A stretch of 21,858 nucleotides of DNA. Source: an uncultured Kiritimatiellota bacterium (GTDB lineage: Bacteria > Verrucomicrobiota > Kiritimatiellia > RFP12 > UBA1067). Positions 15,365 to 21,858 of this stretch are shown piece after piece (within the stretch, counting starts at the first letter, position 1; every line of letters begins with the position of its first letter). The notes under the pieces are model-generated. The model worked only from the letters and a program-made list of their open reading frames with translations, did no database searches and had not been told where the DNA came from. The stretch spans positions 1 through 21,858 of the forward strand of contig CAKURH010000065.1 of assembly GCA_934675625.1 (NCBI GenBank), given 5' to 3'. A program made the translations under genes and the position numbers.

Positions 15365-17233
15365 ATGGCATTCCTGACACGGAAGACGCTGATTGGCGTA
15401 ATGATGGGGCTGGCCCTGTCTGCGTGCGCCCAAGACGGAACCTGGCTCTGGAGCGAACGAGGCCTGACGCCCGTCGAACCGGCCCTCTGGTCGGATTCCG
15501 CAAACTGGGTCGATGGGGTTGTCCCCGACGCCGAGGGCGAGGCTCGGTTCACTGTCGCCAATGGCACCGACAGCGCCACGCCGCGCTGGATCCGGTTGCC
15601 GGACGGCGGCGTCACGGTGGCGAAGCTGACGGGCTCGTCGTCCTGCGGCCCGGCCAAGTTCCTGGGCGACGGCACGCTGACGGTCACGGACACGCTGACG
15701 GGCGGCGCGAACACGAACGGGGCCAAGGGGCCTTGGTTTTTCTGTCCCGTTCGGATCTTAGGCGGCGTGAGGAACGCCCTTTATTTCTGCGGAGCGCTGG
15801 ACGAATGCCCGACGCCGTCTTCCGGCTACCTGTCGTATTGCCCGAAATGGTTCGCCACGTCGGATGCGGAGACGATCATCTACACGACGCCGCGCGCCTA
15901 TGCGACAGGCGGACAGGCTCGCTGGGCGACCTACTATCCCGGCCGGAGGGACGGGGTGACGGTGGCGGCGGAGACATTTGCCGGCAGTCGCTATGTGCGC
16001 CTGTCGGACGTTGACGCGACGACGCTGTGCGCAGGCGCGAAGGTGACGGTCGCGGGCGTTGCGCGCGGCTACCTGAAGACGGTGCTGGATGCCGCGTGGG
16101 TCGAGCTCTCGGAAGCGTCCTCCGAAACGGCGACGGACGTCGAACTGGCGATCGCCGCGTTCGCGCCGACCGTGCGCCACGAGATCGAGTCGCTGACGGG
16201 CGGCTCGCCGACCGGCCAGACGTATGGCTTCGGGTTCTACAAGTTCAATGCGGCGGACAGCGTGATGGTGGACGTCAAGTCCGCACGCGCCACGACTTGG
16301 CTCGTGTTGCAGTCGGATACGGACGGGAAGGGCAATCCGTCGACCGTCAGCCCGCAGATCGTCCTGCACGAGGTCGCCGACTTGCGCGGTCTCTGCCCCG
16401 TAAACGCACATGTCGTCTTTCCCGAGTCCGCAGGGTCCGCGTCGCCCAGCCTCTATCTGCCGACGGTTTCGACTGCGAAGCGCGACAGCGTCCTGTCCGT
16501 CGCGGACGGCGTCAGCCTGTCGGTTGCGCGCATCGGGACATGGCGGCAGCAGGGCAATTACCACAACAAGCTGCACAAGGCAGGGGCGGGCGAGCTGACG
16601 GTGACGTCCGCGCTGGCGGAGACGGACGACCCTTCCAAATACAGTTCGCCGGGCATGCTGTTCGTCGACGAGGGCACGCTCGTCTGGACTAACGACTTTT
16701 GCGTTGACGGCGAGCCGGCGGCATCCGCGCCGAAATTGCTGGACGTCGCGGCGGACGCCACGTTCCGGCTGGGGGCCGGGCTTCTCGCGCCGCAGACGCT
16801 GAAGGTCGCGACGGGGGCGCGCGTCTGCGTGGACGCGGCGGCGAAGCTGACGCTGCCGGCGGCGTTTGCGTCGGCCACGGGCGTGACGTTGGGCGGGCGC
16901 GGCACGTTGGCGTGCACGGCCTCGGAGGGGCTGACGCTCGACGCCGCGACAGTCGAGGTTGCCGTTGCCGACCGCGCGGCCTCCACGCTGACGGTCGATG
17001 GGGCGCTTGCCTGCGGTGCGGGCGCGACGATTCGTCTGCCGGACGCTGTCGCAACCCTGCCCGGCGGCGCGTATCCGATCGTCCGTGCGACGAGCCTCGC
17101 GGCAGACGAGGATGCCGTCTGGACGGTCAGTCCGTCGGTCGATGCCAAGGGGCGTACGCTTACGGTGACGAAAGTCGGCGATGCGCTAGTGCTGAACGTG
17201 CCGAGGCGCGGTCTGGCGGTCATCATCCGTTAA
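15365..17233 (+). CDS. Autotransporter-type beta-strand-repeat surface protein
   Basis: A 622-residue protein. AAGGAG at 15351-15356 lies 8 bases before the ATG, and the gap to the previous gene is 19 bases. The N-terminal segment MAFLTRKTLIGVMMGLALSAC fits a signal peptide and also contains a lipobox-like L-S-A-C, so it may be a lipoprotein or cleaved after ACA. The opening ALWSDSANWVDGVVP is typical of PVC beta-strand-repeat proteins. Later KAGAGELTVTSAL and DEGTLVW follow the 'K-G-G-L-T-L...G-T-L' pattern of the PATR repeat. Near the end, GGAYPIVRATSL precedes GDALVLNVPRRGLAVIIR. There is no beta-barrel translocator domain in the protein. It is probably a parallel beta-helix displayed on the cell surface; no catalytic site was seen. 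What it binds is unknown. Confidence 0.75.
   Translation: MAFLTRKTLIGVMMGLALSACAQDGTWLWSERGLTPVEPALWSDSANWVDGVVPDAEGEARFTVANGTDSATPRWIRLPDGGVTVAKLTGSSSCGPAKFLGDGTLTVTDTLTGGANTNGAKGPWFFCPVRILGGVRNALYFCGALDECPTPSSGYLSYCPKWFATSDAETIIYTTPRAYATGGQARWATYYPGRRDGVTVAAETFAGSRYVRLSDVDATTLCAGAKVTVAGVARGYLKTVLDAAWVELSEASSETATDVELAIAAFAPTVRHEIESLTGGSPTGQTYGFGFYKFNAADSVMVDVKSARATTWLVLQSDTDGKGNPSTVSPQIVLHEVADLRGLCPVNAHVVFPESAGSASPSLYLPTVSTAKRDSVLSVADGVSLSVARIGTWRQQGNYHNKLHKAGAGELTVTSALAETDDPSKYSSPGMLFVDEGTLVWTNDFCVDGEPAASAPKLLDVAADATFRLGAGLLAPQTLKVATGARVCVDAAAKLTLPAAFASATGVTLGGRGTLACTASEGLTLDAATVEVAVADRAASTLTVDGALACGAGATIRLPDAVATLPGGAYPIVRATSLAADEDAVWTVSPSVDAKGRTLTVTKVGDALVLNVPRRGLAVIIR
17210..17230 (+). 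other. C-terminal G-x-x-x-I-I-R motif, copy 2
   Basis: The last seven codons, GLAVIIR, are preceded by P-R-R and followed by TAA. They match the ending of the beta-helix protein that stops at 2600 (GSLLIIR). The six other intact proteins in the window do not end this way. Confidence 0.4.
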
Positions 17234-17256
17234 GAACAAGAGGAGACAGAGAGACA

Positions 17257-18300
17257 ATGAACAGACGGGAGTTTTTGGCAGGGGCGGGCGCAACCGCCCT
17301 TGCGCTGAAGGGCGACGCGGCGACAGCCGAGGAGAGAGGGACGGGCAGGGCGGAGTTTTCCGTCACGGCCCTGAATCCGGACTGCATGGTGGGCGGTGCC
17401 GGCTTGTGCGTGGTCATCCGGATGCCCTCCGGCAAGACCTATCTCTTCGACACGGGCAACGGCGACTTCCGGGGGCAGAAGGCGAAGAACAACGGCAAGG
17501 ACATCATTGCCCCGTGGCTGGTCGCGCACGGCATCCGGGAGATCGACGGCGTCATCATCTCGCATTACCATGCCGACCATTTCGGCGGCTTCCTCTGGCT
17601 CTGGAAGAACTTCCCGATCCGGCGCGTCTACGACAACTCGTTCGTGCCGTCGGACGGAAAGCCGTTGGGCTTCCATTACGCGCGGGAGCTGGAGGTTGCG
17701 CAAAAGGCGATGGCTGACTGGGAGAAGGAGCATCCCGGCGGCCTTGTCCGCAACACGCGCGTCGGAACGAAGCTGGGCTGGGACGAGCCGGGCGTTTCCT
17801 GTGAGGTCGTCTGGCCGCCGAGAGACTTCTACTGCGAGGCGATCGAAGACTTCAAGAAGTCGTCGGTGACGGACTTCCCGTTCCATCACCTGCTCAACGC
17901 GAACTCGACGGCCATCCGCATCAAGGTCGGCGAGCGGACGTTCTACATCGGCGGCGACAATGCGGGCAAGCAGTACGTGCAGAAATACATCCGTCCCTAT
18001 CATGAGCAGAACGGGACGTGGGGCGCGGACGCGATCGTCCTTCCGGGCCACGGCGACCCGGAGATCTGGGCGGACATCGCGGCGATGAGCCCGAAGCCGG
18101 TCGTGGCGGTCGGCTCGCTCGGCAACCTGCCGTGGATGATGGTGCGCGGGCGGCAAGTGCTCGAAAAGCACGTGGACAGAGGCGGCATCCGCAAGACGTA
18201 CTGCACGAATGTCCATGGCGACGTGACGTTCTCCTGCGATGGACACACGATTCGCGTCAGTTGCGACCCCGAAAAGCTTTACGTTCACGATCCGAAATGA
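17257..18300 (+). CDS. Tat-exported metallo-beta-lactamase-fold hydrolase (ComEC/Rec2-like domain)
   Basis: A 347-residue protein. AGGAG at 17241-17245 precedes the ATG by 11 bases. The N-terminus MNRREFLAGAGATALAL has the twin-arginine motif R-R-x-F-L and a hydrophobic run, so folded export by Tat is likely; this fits a metal-loaded enzyme. The metal site HxHxDH is complete at H103-Y-H105-A-D107-H108. Further ligand candidates are D in YIGGDN and H in LPGHGDPE. The arrangement (FDTGNGD, SHYHADHFGG) resembles the stand-alone ComEC/Rec2 beta-lactamase-like domain, but no membrane channel is present. It is a predicted hydrolase of a phosphodiester, ester or lactone; the substrate is not readable. 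The stop codon overlaps the next gene's start (ATGA). Confidence 0.85.
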   Translation: MNRREFLAGAGATALALKGDAATAEERGTGRAEFSVTALNPDCMVGGAGLCVVIRMPSGKTYLFDTGNGDFRGQKAKNNGKDIIAPWLVAHGIREIDGVIISHYHADHFGGFLWLWKNFPIRRVYDNSFVPSDGKPLGFHYARELEVAQKAMADWEKEHPGGLVRNTRVGTKLGWDEPGVSCEVVWPPRDFYCEAIEDFKKSSVTDFPFHHLLNANSTAIRIKVGERTFYIGGDNAGKQYVQKYIRPYHEQNGTWGADAIVLPGHGDPEIWADIAAMSPKPVVAVGSLGNLPWMMVRGRQVLEKHVDRGGIRKTYCTNVHGDVTFSCDGHTIRVSCDPEKLYVHDPK

Positions 18301-20045
18301 AGATGTGCCTGTTTCTGCTCTGCTCCGCCCTCGTCTTCGGACAGGCTTTTGCGGAATCCGCCACGATCACCGTGTCCCGCGATGGGCGCGTTGAACGCGC
18401 GCGTCGGCCGCTTGCGGACGGTTCCCTTGTCGTCGCCTCGCCGTCTGTCGGCGCGGCCGACTGGGTGGAGGTTGTGCCGGACTTCGCGACGGCGCGGGTC
18501 GGCGAGCCGGGCTTCTTCGTCCTGCCCAACGGCTTCTACGGCGAATTCACCTGCCCGACGAACGGCGAATGCGCGCTCGGTGCCGCGATGATGCCGATGT
18601 TCGGGATGAAGACGCCGCGCAAGACGTTCGTCGCGTTCGTGGACGGCCTTCCGTGGAGCTACAAGACGGTTGTGCGCGTGAAGGACGGGACGTATTCCGT
18701 CGCGCTTCGGTTCATGCTGGGCGGTTGCCCTGCGGAGGAGGACATTCGCGTCTCGTTTGAGGAACTGCCGCCGGAGGCGGGCTATCCGCAGATGGCGGCG
18801 GCCTATCGCAGCCGGCGGCTTGCACGCGGCGACGTGCGGCCGATTGCGGCGCGTCTGCGGGAGCAGCCGGATCTCGCGGCGGTGGCGAAGTCTGTCGAGG
18901 TGCGCATCCGCCAGGCGTGGAAGCCGGTGCCGCCGCCGGTCGAGGAGCAGACGCCGTCCAACGAACCGCCGCTGAAGGTCGCCGTCACGTTCGCGCGCGT
19001 CGGCGAATTCGTGCGCGCATGCAAGGCGGCGGGCGTCAAGGACGCCGAGTTCTGCCTCGTCGGATGGAACCGCATGGGCCATGACGGACGCTATCCGCAG
19101 GTCTTCCCCGTCGAGCCCGCGCTGGGCGGCGAAACTGCGCTGCGGAGCCTGATCGCCGAGACGCGGGCGCTGGGCTACCGGATCGTCTGCCACAACAACC
19201 ATTCCGACGCCTACCGCATTGCGGACTGCTGGGACGAGGAGTTTGTCATCAAGAACCGGGACGGATCGCTGTCGAAGAATTCCTGCTGGTCGGGCGGACG
19301 GATGTACAACCTCTGTCCGCAGCGCGCGTGGGAGCGTTTCGCCTCGGAAGACCTCGGCCGGATCGCTTCGCTCGGATTTCGTGGCCTTCACTACATCGAC
19401 GTCCTCTCGATCACCACGCCGCGCGCCTGCTTCGATCCGCGCCATCCCCTGACGAAGCGCCAGGCCGCGCATTACGTCGACCTGATCCAGCGCGCGGCAC
19501 GGCGGACGATGGGCGGCTGCGGCAGCGAGGGCGGATTCGACTTCGCCGCCGGCTCGCTCGACTACGCGCTTTACATTTCCTATGCGCAGCCGGGCGCGCG
19601 GCCGCATCCGCTCGTCGACCGGATCGTGCCGCTGTGGCAGCTCGTCTACAACGGCATCATCCTTTCGGGCCCGTTCACGGCGTGCACGAACTACACGATC
19701 AAGGATCGCGAAACGCGCCTCGCGCTCGTCGAGTTCGGCGGTCGTCCGATGTTCTACCTGCACTCGGCCTTCGTGACGGGATTCCAGTGGATGGGCAGGG
19801 AGGACCTGACGCTGGACACGGACGAGAACTTCGGGAACGCCGTGACGGCCGTGAAGAAAGGCGCAGACGAGTATGCGCGGCTTTCGGATCTCCAGCTCGT
19901 CTTCATGACGGATCACGGACTCCTCGCGCCGGGCGTGACGCGGACGGGCTATGCGAACGGCGCGGAGGTCGTCGTCAACCACACGGACAAGCCGTTCGCT
20001 TACCGGGGCGTGTCCGTGCCGCCGTTCGACTGGCACCGGTACTGA
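18297..20045 (+). CDS. GH101/DUF5696-like TIM-barrel protein
   Basis: A 582-residue exported protein starting at the ATG that overlaps the previous stop (ATGA), so translation is coupled. MKMCLFLLCSALVFGQAFA is the signal peptide. The N-terminal half (about 20-180) is beta-rich. The barrel (about 225-500) contains VGWNRMGHDGRYPQVFP, GYRIVCHNNHSDAY, and GLHYIDVLS followed by CGSEGGFDF. In GH101 (endo-alpha-N-acetylgalactosaminidase) the nucleophile Asp lies in a 'Y-V/I-D' strand and the acid/base Glu follows; D368 and E411 are the candidates here. The same core motifs occur in DUF5696 proteins, which are the closer length match. Activity is inferred. Its partner in the operon is the Tat-exported hydrolase. 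Confidence 0.65.
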   Translation: MKMCLFLLCSALVFGQAFAESATITVSRDGRVERARRPLADGSLVVASPSVGAADWVEVVPDFATARVGEPGFFVLPNGFYGEFTCPTNGECALGAAMMPMFGMKTPRKTFVAFVDGLPWSYKTVVRVKDGTYSVALRFMLGGCPAEEDIRVSFEELPPEAGYPQMAAAYRSRRLARGDVRPIAARLREQPDLAAVAKSVEVRIRQAWKPVPPPVEEQTPSNEPPLKVAVTFARVGEFVRACKAAGVKDAEFCLVGWNRMGHDGRYPQVFPVEPALGGETALRSLIAETRALGYRIVCHNNHSDAYRIADCWDEEFVIKNRDGSLSKNSCWSGGRMYNLCPQRAWERFASEDLGRIASLGFRGLHYIDVLSITTPRACFDPRHPLTKRQAAHYVDLIQRAARRTMGGCGSEGGFDFAAGSLDYALYISYAQPGARPHPLVDRIVPLWQLVYNGIILSGPFTACTNYTIKDRETRLALVEFGGRPMFYLHSAFVTGFQWMGREDLTLDTDENFGNAVTAVKKGADEYARLSDLQLVFMTDHGLLAPGVTRTGYANGAEVVVNHTDKPFAYRGVSVPPFDWHRY

Positions 20046-20072
20046 CGTGCAGGTTCGTGTTTTTGGTATAAT
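20044..20072 (+). promoter_or_regulatory. Extended -10 promoter of the fucosidase gene
   Basis: TATAAT at 20067-20072 is preceded by TGG, giving an extended -10. GACGTG lies at 20044-20049, 17 bases upstream. The fucosidase can therefore be transcribed separately from the operon ending at 20045. The kinase promoter at 12614-12642 has the same GACGTGC-N13-TGGTATAATG arrangement. Confidence 0.6.
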
Positions 20073-20086
20073 GCAAGACCTGAAAG

Positions 20087-20092
20087 AAAGGA
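20087..20092 (+). promoter_or_regulatory. Ribosome-binding site fixing the fucosidase start
   Basis: AAAGGA lies 8 bases before the ATG at 20101 and 17 before the in-frame ATG at 20110, so 20101 is preferred. Confidence 0.65.
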
Positions 20093-20100
20093 AAAAAAAC

Positions 20101-21777
20101 ATGCATGGAATGAAAGTGGGCGTCGTCTGCGCGCTCGTGCTGTCCGCCGCCTGTGCGCAGGCGGCTGTCGTGCCGTCGAAAGGGCAGCTGGAGCACTTGG
20201 AAGATGGCATCATGGCCATTGTCCACTTCGGACTGAACACCTATGTGGACAAGGAGTGGGGATACGGGGACACGCCGCCCGCCGTCTTCAATCCGACCCG
20301 GCTGGATACGGATCAGTGGGTGGATGCGATGACAGCGGCCGGCATTCGGCGCGTCGTGATGGTCACGAAGCACCACGACGGCTTCAACCTGTGGCCGTCG
20401 CCGCTGAACCCGGACTACACGGTCGCCAACACGCCGTGGAAGGACGGCACGGGCGATGTCGTGAAGATGATTTGGGAGTCGTGCCGAAGGAAAGGCTTGC
20501 GCTTCGGGGTCTACCTCTCGCCGTGGGACCGCCATCAGGCCAGTTACGGCACGGCGGCGTACACGGACTACTATCACCGACAGTTCGAGGAGCTGTTCAG
20601 GAGCTACGGGCCGATCTCCGAGATCTGGCTGGACGGCGCCAACGGCGGGGACGGCTGGTATGGCGGCGCGTGCGAGCGGCGCAGGCTGGCCGTCTCGCCC
20701 TGGGCGTATTACCGCATCTCGGAGCTGCTGAAACGCCTGCACGAGCTTTATCCGGATGCGGTCGCTTTCGGCGGTGAAGGTCCGAATTCGGCGGTGTGGG
20801 TCGGAAACGAGTCGGGCTATGCGCCGACGGCGGTCAACTACGTCACGGCGCGCGGCTTTTGGGAGACGCCCGAATGTGACACGCCGTTGCGCAAGGGATG
20901 GTTCTGGCACGAAAAGGATGCGCCGAAACCGCTTTCGGAACTGGTGGACATCTACTTCTCAAGCGTCGGGCGCGGCTGTGTGCTGAATCTCGGCATCGCG
21001 CCGAACCGGGACGGGCTTGTGGGCAATGACGATGTGAAGCGGCTGAAGGAGTTTGGCGATTATGTCAAGCGGTTCAACGCCATCGACTACGCGTCGGACG
21101 CGGCGACCGTCTGGCGCACGCCGGGCGCTTGCCAGATCGACCTTGCGCACGCTGCGGCCGTGAACGCCGTCGACGTGAGGGAGTGTCTGACGCAGGGGCA
21201 GAAGATCGCGTCCTGGCGGTTCGAATGCGAAAGGGACGGCGTCTGGACGCAGCTTGTCGAGTCCGCGACAGTCGGCTACCGCCGCATCGAGCGCTTCCCG
21301 GACGTGACGGCGCGCCGATTCCGTCTCGTCGTGACCGAAGCGAAGCCGGGCGCGTTCGTCGAACGCATCGCCCTCCGGTTCGCGCCCGAAGTCCCGCTGG
21401 AGCCTGATGCGGTTCCGTTGCGGAAGTATTTCGTCAACGAGGGCGTCGAAGTGACGGTCGCCGCCGGATCGGCTCCGAACGAGCTTGTCGCGCAGTGGAA
21501 GTATCCGGGGCTTGTGCGCGGGTTCAAGTTCGATCCGAGGCACAATCTTGGCAATCTGCCCGACAAGTGGGAGATTCGGCTGAGCGAAGACGGCGTTCGC
21601 TGGGGCGATGTCGTCGCGCGCGGCGAGTTCGGGAACATCTTGGCCAATCCCGTCGAGCAGTTCGTCGATTTCGAGAAGCCGCTGCGCATCCGTTATGCGA
21701 AATTGACGGCAACCCATGCGGCGAAAGGCGAGTCGGCATTCAATCCCGCGCACAAGTGGGCGGTCATGTTTTACTGA
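20101..21777 (+). CDS. GH29 alpha-L-fucosidase with C-terminal F5/8 type C-like domains
   Basis: A 558-residue exported enzyme that removes alpha-linked L-fucose from glycan ends. MHGMKVGVVCALVLSAACAQA is the signal peptide. GH29 hallmarks follow in order: HFGLNTYVDKEWGYGD, MVTKHHDGFNLW (H91-H92), FGVYLSPWDRH, and EIWLDGANGG with D178 as the predicted nucleophile. The run WVGNESG and the late VGRGCVLNLGIAPNRDGL are also family features. The C-terminal 200 residues form two beta-sandwich domains of the F5/8 type C kind, the second with WKYPGLVRGFKFDPR. The acid/base residue is not assigned. The enzyme is in the usual length range. It has its own promoter and lies downstream of the GH101-like gene, consistent with trimming fucosylated mucin-type glycans. 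Confidence 0.92.
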   Translation: MHGMKVGVVCALVLSAACAQAAVVPSKGQLEHLEDGIMAIVHFGLNTYVDKEWGYGDTPPAVFNPTRLDTDQWVDAMTAAGIRRVVMVTKHHDGFNLWPSPLNPDYTVANTPWKDGTGDVVKMIWESCRRKGLRFGVYLSPWDRHQASYGTAAYTDYYHRQFEELFRSYGPISEIWLDGANGGDGWYGGACERRRLAVSPWAYYRISELLKRLHELYPDAVAFGGEGPNSAVWVGNESGYAPTAVNYVTARGFWETPECDTPLRKGWFWHEKDAPKPLSELVDIYFSSVGRGCVLNLGIAPNRDGLVGNDDVKRLKEFGDYVKRFNAIDYASDAATVWRTPGACQIDLAHAAAVNAVDVRECLTQGQKIASWRFECERDGVWTQLVESATVGYRRIERFPDVTARRFRLVVTEAKPGAFVERIALRFAPEVPLEPDAVPLRKYFVNEGVEVTVAAGSAPNELVAQWKYPGLVRGFKFDPRHNLGNLPDKWEIRLSEDGVRWGDVVARGEFGNILANPVEQFVDFEKPLRIRYAKLTATHAAKGESAFNPAHKWAVMFY

Positions 21778-21858
21778 GCGTCCAAAAGTGTCAGACCCGA
21801 ATGCCGCTAACTTAAGGCTCATTTGACCTCCTCGGACGCGTATTCTCCGCGCGGTTTT
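21778..21858. other. Non-coding right edge
   Basis: This stretch has no supported gene. It holds AAAAGTGTCAGACCC at 21784-21798, a 6-bp inverted repeat GCGTCC/GGACGC (21778-21783 and 21834-21839), and TTGACC at 21823-21828 with no matching -10. No clear terminator is seen before the edge. Confidence 0.5.

Noticed and set aside
13240..15726. 828-codon minus-strand frame opposite the TIM-barrel gene
   Set aside because: It has Arg/Val/Ala-rich low-information content, overlaps two supported plus-strand genes and has no signal peptide or motif.
20071..20073. ATG at 20071 as fucosidase start
   Set aside because: It overlaps the -10 box and adds a charged stretch before the signal peptide; AAAGGA points to 20101.
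18285..20240. 651-codon minus-strand frame opposite the GH101-like gene
   Set aside because: It has no motifs, runs across the fucosidase promoter and is explained by codon bias.
21778..21839. GCGTCC/GGACGC as terminal inverted repeats of an element
   Set aside because: A 6-bp match across a 50-base loop is easily expected by chance in GC-rich DNA, and no target duplication is seen.

Overview
This is a GC-rich, gene-dense stretch of bacterial DNA. It is dominated by very large secreted proteins built from glycosidase, carbohydrate-binding and beta-helix domains. The mix resembles the PVC superphylum, most likely a gut-type Verrucomicrobiota/Kiritimatiellae genome. It includes choice-of-anchor-Q beta-helix proteins, autotransporter-type beta-strand repeat proteins, GH2 giants, a sensor kinase with OB-like periplasmic modules, and a decayed AAA/DUF4143 gene. 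The taxonomic call is inferred from gene content only; there is no rRNA gene or marker protein here.

Layout: (1) Positions 1-9543, + strand, look like one operon with 14-nt gaps: a glycine-rich/beta-helix surface protein cut by the left edge, a zinc phospholipase C/P1-nuclease-like protein fused to an NPCBM carbohydrate-binding module, and an 1869-residue GH2-type enzyme. (2) Positions 9544-10167 hold a large perfect palindrome with a sigma70 promoter inside it. The promoter drives a pseudogene of an AAA ATPase/DUF4143 protein whose ATPase core has been deleted at the Walker A motif. (3) Positions 10180-12603, - strand, encode a two-component system: a hybrid-free sensor kinase with OB-like periplasmic repeats and a NarL-type response regulator. 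(4) Positions 12604-12732 are a divergent regulatory region with a 7-2-7 inverted repeat beside the -35 box of the next operon. (5) Positions 12733-20045, + strand, are a four-gene operon: a TIM-barrel glycosidase-like protein, a beta-strand-repeat surface protein, a Tat-exported metallo-beta-lactamase-fold protein, and a GH101/DUF5696-like protein translationally coupled to it. (6) Positions 20101-21777 encode a GH29 alpha-L-fucosidase with its own extended -10 promoter. The last 81 bases are non-coding.

Working model (inference): the window is a regulated locus for breakdown of a fucosylated host-type glycan, possibly mucin O-glycan. It pairs a fucosidase, a GH101-like enzyme, a GH2-like enzyme and NPCBM-directed activity with a two-component system that likely controls the adjacent operon. 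No transporter, SusC/D pair or sulfatase is present in the window. The two surface proteins share a C-terminal G-x-x-x-I-I-R ending that may be an undescribed sorting or anchoring signal.

No tRNA, rRNA, CRISPR array, or intact transposase was seen.
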